This document shows positions 59,001-64,000 of a stretch of DNA of 64,000 nucleotides, in pieces. Source of the stretch: Arcuatula senhousia (taxonomy: Eukaryota; Mollusca; Bivalvia; Mytilida; Mytilidae); assembly GCA_963971305.1 (NCBI GenBank), contig OZ020308.1, positions 36,051,275 through 36,115,274 of the forward strand, in the 5' to 3' direction. Below the pieces are notes generated by a model, which had not been told where the DNA came from, did no database searches, and was given only the letters and a program-made list of their open reading frames with translations. The position numbers and the translations under genes were made by a program. Numbering within the stretch: position 1 is the first letter of the stretch; the number at the start of each line of letters is the position of its first letter.

Positions 59001-62000
59001 ATCCATTGCGTTTCTTACACTTATATTGGTATTTTGAACTAACAACAAAGTTTCAGTTTGTGCCACAAATTTGTCCACCTCGAAATTCCAGCCCTTCCGT
59101 CTTCTGGATGACCAGCGCCAAATCTTGCGTAGTAGACGATCCTCATCAAGTCTATACAGTTTACATAGTAAGCGGATACAGGATTTACGCAGCTTAGTTT
59201 TTGTAGAGGTCCAGCCCATATCACCACGTGTCGAAATGTTAGAAGTGTGTTTCCCTACGCCCAAAAAGTATTTGCAAGCTTTATTCTGTACACTCGAGAT
59301 TACACTGAAGTTCCTGTATCCCCAGACTCCGCTTCCGTAGTAAAGTATAGGTTCAACCATTGTCGAATAGAGTTTGTTATATACTGTATGGGTCACTCCT
59401 CCCGAAGATATAACCTTTCCATAAACTGCACCAAGCGCACGACTGGCTGACTTCGAAAGCTATTTTGCGTTCTTATTGAAGGTCAAGTGTTCATCAAACC
59501 AAACACCTAGATATTTATATGAGTCTGCAAACTGAATTGACTGCCCTCCGCAGGTAAAAGAATATCTGGATATGTCCAATGTCGTAGGTCGGAAATGAAC
59601 TACTTTAGTCTTGCTACCATTTAAAGTTAGTTTCCAATTACTAATCCTTATTTAATCTTTTTATGGTTTCACAAATTTGTCTTGATTAATATAGCCTGGG
59701 GTATTTATCAATAATTAGTATAGACTTTTAACTGTGTATTGTCCTACCTGTCAAAACTGCAATGACAATCAGTGAAAAAAAGATGCAAAAATAGTGCAAA
59801 TATATAGATAATTGAAATAATACATGAATATTAATGTCATATTTACTGTCTAAAAAAATGATTCATATAATTTGTAGATGAGGAAAATGTTTTAAGCTTA
59901 AAATATTATAAAATAGGATTTTTTTATCATGAATAAAGTCTTGAAATAATGTGTTACTGGTTTCTCTAACTTCCGTAGTTTTTTTATGCCAACCCTAGCT
60001 TTTTTATTGCCATTTTTGCTTAAGCTCTGTTAAACTTGAAATCTGCTCCCCCTTTACTATGGGTTAAAATTTTGAAAAAAATACTGACCCTATTTTTTCT
60101 TGAGCATGAAACCAGAAACCCACATACTTTTTTTTGCCTTATGGGATATGGAATATATGTCATGTATGTACAGTTGTACATGAAACAAAATCCATATAAG
60201 AACATCAAAATCTGCAAAAGAACAGAGCACTCTACCTTCAGTATAAAAACATGTAGGCCAAGTAGGCCAGAATTTGTTACTTGCAGTCTTACAATTAGGC
60301 CAATATAAAAGAAATATCCTAGATTCTCATCCCCTCCTTTCCCGATTTTTAAAGCCCCCTAAAAAATTATTTTGGTTTTTTTGGCAAATTATGTTAATTT
60401 TTGGTCAATTTCTTTTAAAATGGCAGCATATTTTATCAAAATGGATAAAAATTTAAAAAAAATAAATTTGCCCGCCTGCCTCATATTTTCAAGAAATATG
60501 GATGAGAATCTAGTAATTTATTTATTATGGCCTTTAATAGCTGTAGAAACAAAGACATGTTTATTTTAAGTTTAACTACACCATTTGATGGTTAATGAAG
60601 AAATAACTTCAATTTTAGCAACATCAGCATCAACATCAACAAGAACACAATTTACAAAAATATGGATAAACATCCTGATATAGCACAGAAATGACAATCC
60701 ACATATATAAACAGCATGCATTTATTTTATACTTGTTAATATAATTTATTTTGAATACATTAGCAGAGTTTGAAATAATAGCCCGACCGCCAGCCCGAGA
60801 CTGGTATCTTTTTGGCAGGGCTGGCTAAAATTCATGAAAATTTGACTGTCTATATAGTAAAAACAGGTGTAATTTCAATTCTGGGCTGGCTACTATTTCA
60901 GCCAATTTCCTACCCTGACATTAGACAAAATGACTTAAATGTATTTATATTGAAGGCTTTAAGAAAAAAAGCAATTTATTAAGAATACCAAAGAATATTT
61001 ATATTTTAAGTCTTGAGAATTCACTTTTAGGTCCAACAAATTTAATATTGGATAGAATACAAACATGGCTGTTATTGCACTAGCGGTAGTTCAAAATCAT
61101 TATGTATTCTATGTGCAATTAAAACAAATTTTACAAGAGAATATTTTTTATTAAGGTCATTACCCAGACATGTCTTGATGCTAAAAGATCAGGAAAATGG
61201 CAGTACCCAGATAACCAGCAATTTTGTCAACAGAGAGGATCGGGTAACAATTGGGCACATGGATTCTGTATCCATGGCCCTAAGGCTAAAGACAAGGTAA
61301 TAGAAATGGTCCAAAAAGAGGCAGAGAAATGTGACAACCTTGGCGGATTCCTTTCCCTGATGAGTTTGGCTGGTGGAACTGGATCTGGTGTTGGAGCTTA
61401 TATTACTGAATGCTTAAAAGATGAATTTCCTCATTCTTTCATCCTTAATCAGGTTGTCTGGCCGTACAACACCGGTGAAGTGATCGTCCAGAATTATAAT
61501 GCTGTACTGACTCTGTCTCACCTTTATCGGATAGTTGATGCTGTTGTTGTCATGCAGAATGACCATTTACACAAAATCTGCTCACAGTTATTGAATATTA
61601 AGAAGATCTCGTTCAAGGACATTAATAAGGTCATTTGTCACAAACTTTTAAGTGTACTGTCACCAGGAACTCTACATAAATATCCAGGTCATACATGTGG
61701 TAATTCTATAGGTTAGTAAGTTAGAAGTACAATGTATAAATGTATTTCAGTATATCTATTCTACTTCATAAATGTTTTGAAAGATTGACTGAAAATGAAA
61801 ATGATATTGCATTAAGGTCAATATAAAAAATAGTCCTAGATTCTCATCCCCTCCTGTCCCAACTATTCAGTGGCCTCAAAATTTTATTTTCATTTTTTGA
61901 CCATTTTCCTTAAAAATGACAGAATAATTTATCAATTGGATAAAACCTAAAAAAATAAGATTCATCCACCCACCCAAAATTTTCAAGACACTTTGATGAG

Positions 62001-64000
62001 AAATTAGGAAACATTTTATTATGGACTTATCACTAATTGAGAGTTATTGACATTTGTATATGTTCAAGTTATATTTTCTGGATCTTCTGGTTCAGATATA
62101 AATTCCAATTTGTATATTGTATATTGTCAGTTTTATCATGTTTATCTTAAAAAAAAACCCAAGTAATATATGAATTAGGCAGCAGTACACATATATGATA
62201 TTACCACAAGAACATATAAGAGATTTTGATGTCACTAACTTGAAAGTCTCATTTGAGACTTGAAATATTACTCTTAGTTGCCCATTATGTAAATTGTATG
62301 CTATTATTGTTGGGTTTGTGTATTTTTTTCTACATTTACTACATGTAGTACATGTATATTAAAACTGTATGGTCTCTAAGTGATTTTATCAATTGTTTCT
62401 TACTCTTATTTTAAAATCCATACACCTTTTATAATTTCAGGAGAATTGATGGAGCACATGGTCCCAGTTTCCGACTATAAACTATTGACCTTGAAGAACA
62501 TTCCACAGATGCCAGAGACTTCCATCCAGTTTAGCTCTTTCCAGTGGCATGGGCTACTGAAACATCTGAGACAGATGCTGATAGCTGATGCAGCTATGGA
62601 AGAAGGTAAACAGAAACATGTAATCTTCCTCAAAAGGCTCTACTCGGTGTTAGAGGACCAAACTGAGATGCGAGCTCATGCAGGGATTTCACACTGTTCA
62701 ATTAACCAATAAAATTGTTGGTACAGATATTGATTGATAACATCAATCAATGAAATGCAATGTTATTTAAAACTTTTGGTTTTTAGAATGATGCTACCTA
62801 GAGTTTCAGTCTATGAATAATTAATTTTTGGGGATGAAATAGGTACTTACATGCATTCTTGGAAAACCAGCAATAATCTTTCACTTTTGATAGAATTTTT
62901 AAGTTGTTTTTGTTCTTTTCACTGTGCTCCACTCACAAAAAGACCGAAAAAATTCTATCACTATTGAAAGATCAGCTGGTCTTTTCCAAGAACTTATGTC
63001 AGAACCTGTAAATCTTTTAAATGTCTAGTGGTTGTTTTTAAATTATTTCCATGTTCTTCATCTTTGTGTCCTTTAAAATTTAAATACCCCGGTATATAGT
63101 TGAATAATATGATTGAAATATGGGTTAAACTTTTGAAGTACATATTTTTTTCAAAATAAGATTTTTTTTTCTTTATCATGTTTATAGGGGGTGGTAAAAG
63201 GGGAGTAGATGCACGGATGAACAACCAATAAAAATGATAATCACGATGAACGGCCAATAAAATAATGATAATCACGATGAACGAAAAATAAAATAGAGAA
63301 ACAGGATGCACGATGAACTTCCATGCACGGCTGAACGGGAAATAAAAATTGCTCAACACGATGCACGAAAAAAAACCTTTACCACCCACTTTATAAGTAG
63401 AGATTAATAGGTTGCAGAATAAGTGTTAGCAACACAATCTCCACAAATTACAACCCATTTAAAAATCTACAATATAAAACAACCAGCTTCCTCCAGTGGT
63501 TTCTGCTTGCTGTCTAGCAATTGGACCCAGATAAAAAATACTTGTATAAATCAAGATAAATTTTGAAAAGCATTTATCAAATTTTAACACATTTTTAAAA
63601 CTGTTCACATGAAAAGATATAACTCTCAGCAATAATGAAAGTGAGCTTAGTAAAGTGAGATTGTGGGCTGTGTTGTGTACACTTATTCCACATCTCATTA
63701 TTTTCTATTAAATGATTCCTGCTTTTAGCTACACACCCATCATACGGCCAAAGATCAGTTAATTCTAAGTCAAACCAAGAACACTTGTTTCATAAAATTG
63801 AATTTCTTCATTTAGGAATTGATTGGCAGGTTAAAGTTGGAGATGAAACACCAAGAGGAAGTTCTCGTCATAACCAATCATTAGCCAACTTTCTGATGCT
63901 CCGTGGCAAAGATGTTTCTACTGCAGACACCTCTGCCTTTGAGGAACAACAATTGTATGCTCCCTGGATACCACCAGGTGGAGCTCTACTCAAGGGGACA
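56026..64000 (+). CDS. TUBD1: delta-tubulin, 3' end beyond the window
   Basis: Delta-tubulin, a divergent tubulin needed for centriole triplet microtubules and cilia. Exons: 56026-56130, 57332-57448, 61156-61711, 62441-62605, 63816-64000 (open). They encode residues 1-376; the human protein has 453, so roughly 80 residues lie outside. Landmarks: [16 protein letters not shown] at the N-terminus (nucleotide-binding loop), [22 protein letters not shown], the tubulin signature AGGTGSG at about 146-152, [40 protein letters not shown] and LRGKDV. Delta-specific sequence such as KHLRQMLI excludes alpha, beta and gamma. Within exon 3, gtaatag at 61297 looks like a donor, but the frame reads through it as coding. 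Intron 2 (3.7 kb) contains a LINE fragment. An acceptor-like ttttttttcag at about 55597 suggests a spliced 5' UTR. Confidence 0.96.
56164..56460 (+). mobile_element. tRNA-derived SINE in TUBD1 intron 1
   Basis: Head with A-box-like gggtggcaaagtggtctaagg (about 56170) and B-box-like gtggtgttccagtcccgc (about 56240). A body follows with gttacctgcccaaggtcggt, ggttttctctacgtactctgg and tttcctctaccaataaaact, a central-domain wording found in several metazoan SINE superfamilies. The tail is (ac)-rich (acatacacacactcacacat). Confidence 0.7.
57485..57610. repeat. tggg-rich repeat, possible end of a disrupted element
   Basis: cagggttggcaaaaccccggg is followed by repeats of ttttactggg and aatactggg. 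A mirrored tgccaacccta lies at 59988-59998, so the pair could be ends of one element, later split by the LINE at 57957-59660. No matching target-site duplication is visible. Confidence 0.35.
57957..59660 (-). pseudogene. 5'-truncated non-LTR retrotransposon (LINE), reverse transcriptase C-terminus
   Basis: A minus-strand frame of 297 codons (59396-58503) reads [50 protein letters not shown] and a Cys/His cluster (CCYC...H...C) typical of the end of LINE reverse transcriptases. Upstream in the same frame [16 protein letters not shown] and [14 protein letters not shown] extend it to about 59640, broken by one TAG at 59462-59460. The 3' end runs to an (ATT)-like tail at about 57957. It lies in TUBD1 intron 2, opposite to the gene. 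Confidence 0.8.
60305..60525. repeat. dispersed repeat, cctagattctcatcc family
   Basis: tcctagattctcatcccctc, gtcaatttcttttaaaatgg, gcctgcctcatattttcaag and gatgagaatctag match 15255-15480. Another copy lies at 61815-62030, in TUBD1 intron 3. Confidence 0.55.
60767..60904. mobile_element. 140-bp MITE with tgaaataatagcc ends
   Basis: tgaaataatagcccgaccgc then cagcccgag at the left; gggctggctactatttca at the right: imperfect inverted ends of about 18 bp. Confidence 0.5.
63187..63392. mobile_element. 200-bp MITE with degenerate 30-bp internal repeats
   Basis: Ends ggggtggtaaaagg and cctttaccaccc are inverted repeats, and ttata flanks both sides. Inside, cacgatgaacggccaataaa-like units recur four to five times (63215-63360). 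Located in TUBD1 intron 4. Confidence 0.6.
63408..63712. mobile_element. complete AGATGTGGAATAAGTG-family MITE
   Basis: The left end aggttgcagaataagtgtta then gcaacacaatc is mirrored by the right end ttgtgtacacttattccaca then tctcatta. About 300 bp. It is the most complete family member in the window and defines both ends. Confidence 0.65.

Noticed and set aside
58637..59450. Several + strand open frames
   Set aside because: Shadows of the minus-strand LINE reverse transcriptase.
61297..61305. Donor-like gtaatag in the middle of TUBD1 exon 3
   Set aside because: The frame continues through it as VIE, and the downstream sequence (KEAEKCDN) aligns without a gap to delta-tubulin.

Overview
The window is eukaryotic nuclear DNA from an animal, most likely a bivalve mollusc. 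It is AT-rich, and its genes are broken into short exons with GT-AG introns of hundreds to thousands of bases. It is packed with tandem-repeat mobile elements carrying (ACGG)/(CCGT) microsatellites, of the kind described as pearl/Helitron-like in bivalves. It also holds a secreted C1q-domain gene, a family greatly expanded in bivalves. No prokaryotic features, CRISPR arrays or rRNA genes were seen.

Five protein-coding genes can be read. (1) Lysosomal beta-glucuronidase (GUSB), + strand, 12 coding exons between 5734 and 21889, apparently complete at 634 residues. (2) An SRR1-like gene (SRRD), - strand, 29455 down to 24304, converging on GUSB; it needs a 46-nt micro-exon to stay in frame. (3) A C1q-domain gene, + strand, about 35503 to 38862, with a coiled-coil exon and a C1q exon; its start codon is not clear. 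(4) Mitochondrial ribosomal protein L50 (MRPL50), - strand, 53205 down to 44632, four exons. (5) Delta-tubulin (TUBD1), + strand, from 56026 and cut by the window end at 64000 after 376 residues. Two orphan first-exon-like segments (4757-4784 + and 29953-29806 -) could belong to further genes. The genes are unrelated housekeeping, ciliary and immune functions and do not form a pathway.

Most of the remaining sequence is mobile DNA. There are at least eight tandem-array elements with units of about 146 to 169 bp, often with hairpin or inverted-repeat ends. TIR transposons without a recognisable transposase include copies flanked by 8-bp duplications at 1998-3804, 33224-35270 and 42378-44480. 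Others are palindrome-built TIR elements (31462-32890, 52075-53005), several small MITE families, two Penelope-like retroelement fragments, a 5'-truncated LINE, a tRNA-derived SINE and a foldback element with a tRNA-like core. Nesting is frequent, and in places the order of insertion can be read from duplicated target sites or an uninterrupted copy elsewhere in the window.

The most notable signals are: a 146-bp tandem repeat carrying a perfect nuclear-receptor IR3 palindrome in several units; a three-level nested insertion at 1870-3850; a dimeric higher-order array at 43343-44300; the MRPL50 first exon lying inside a large inverted repeat; and two elements that end only 25-30 bp from 3' splice sites.
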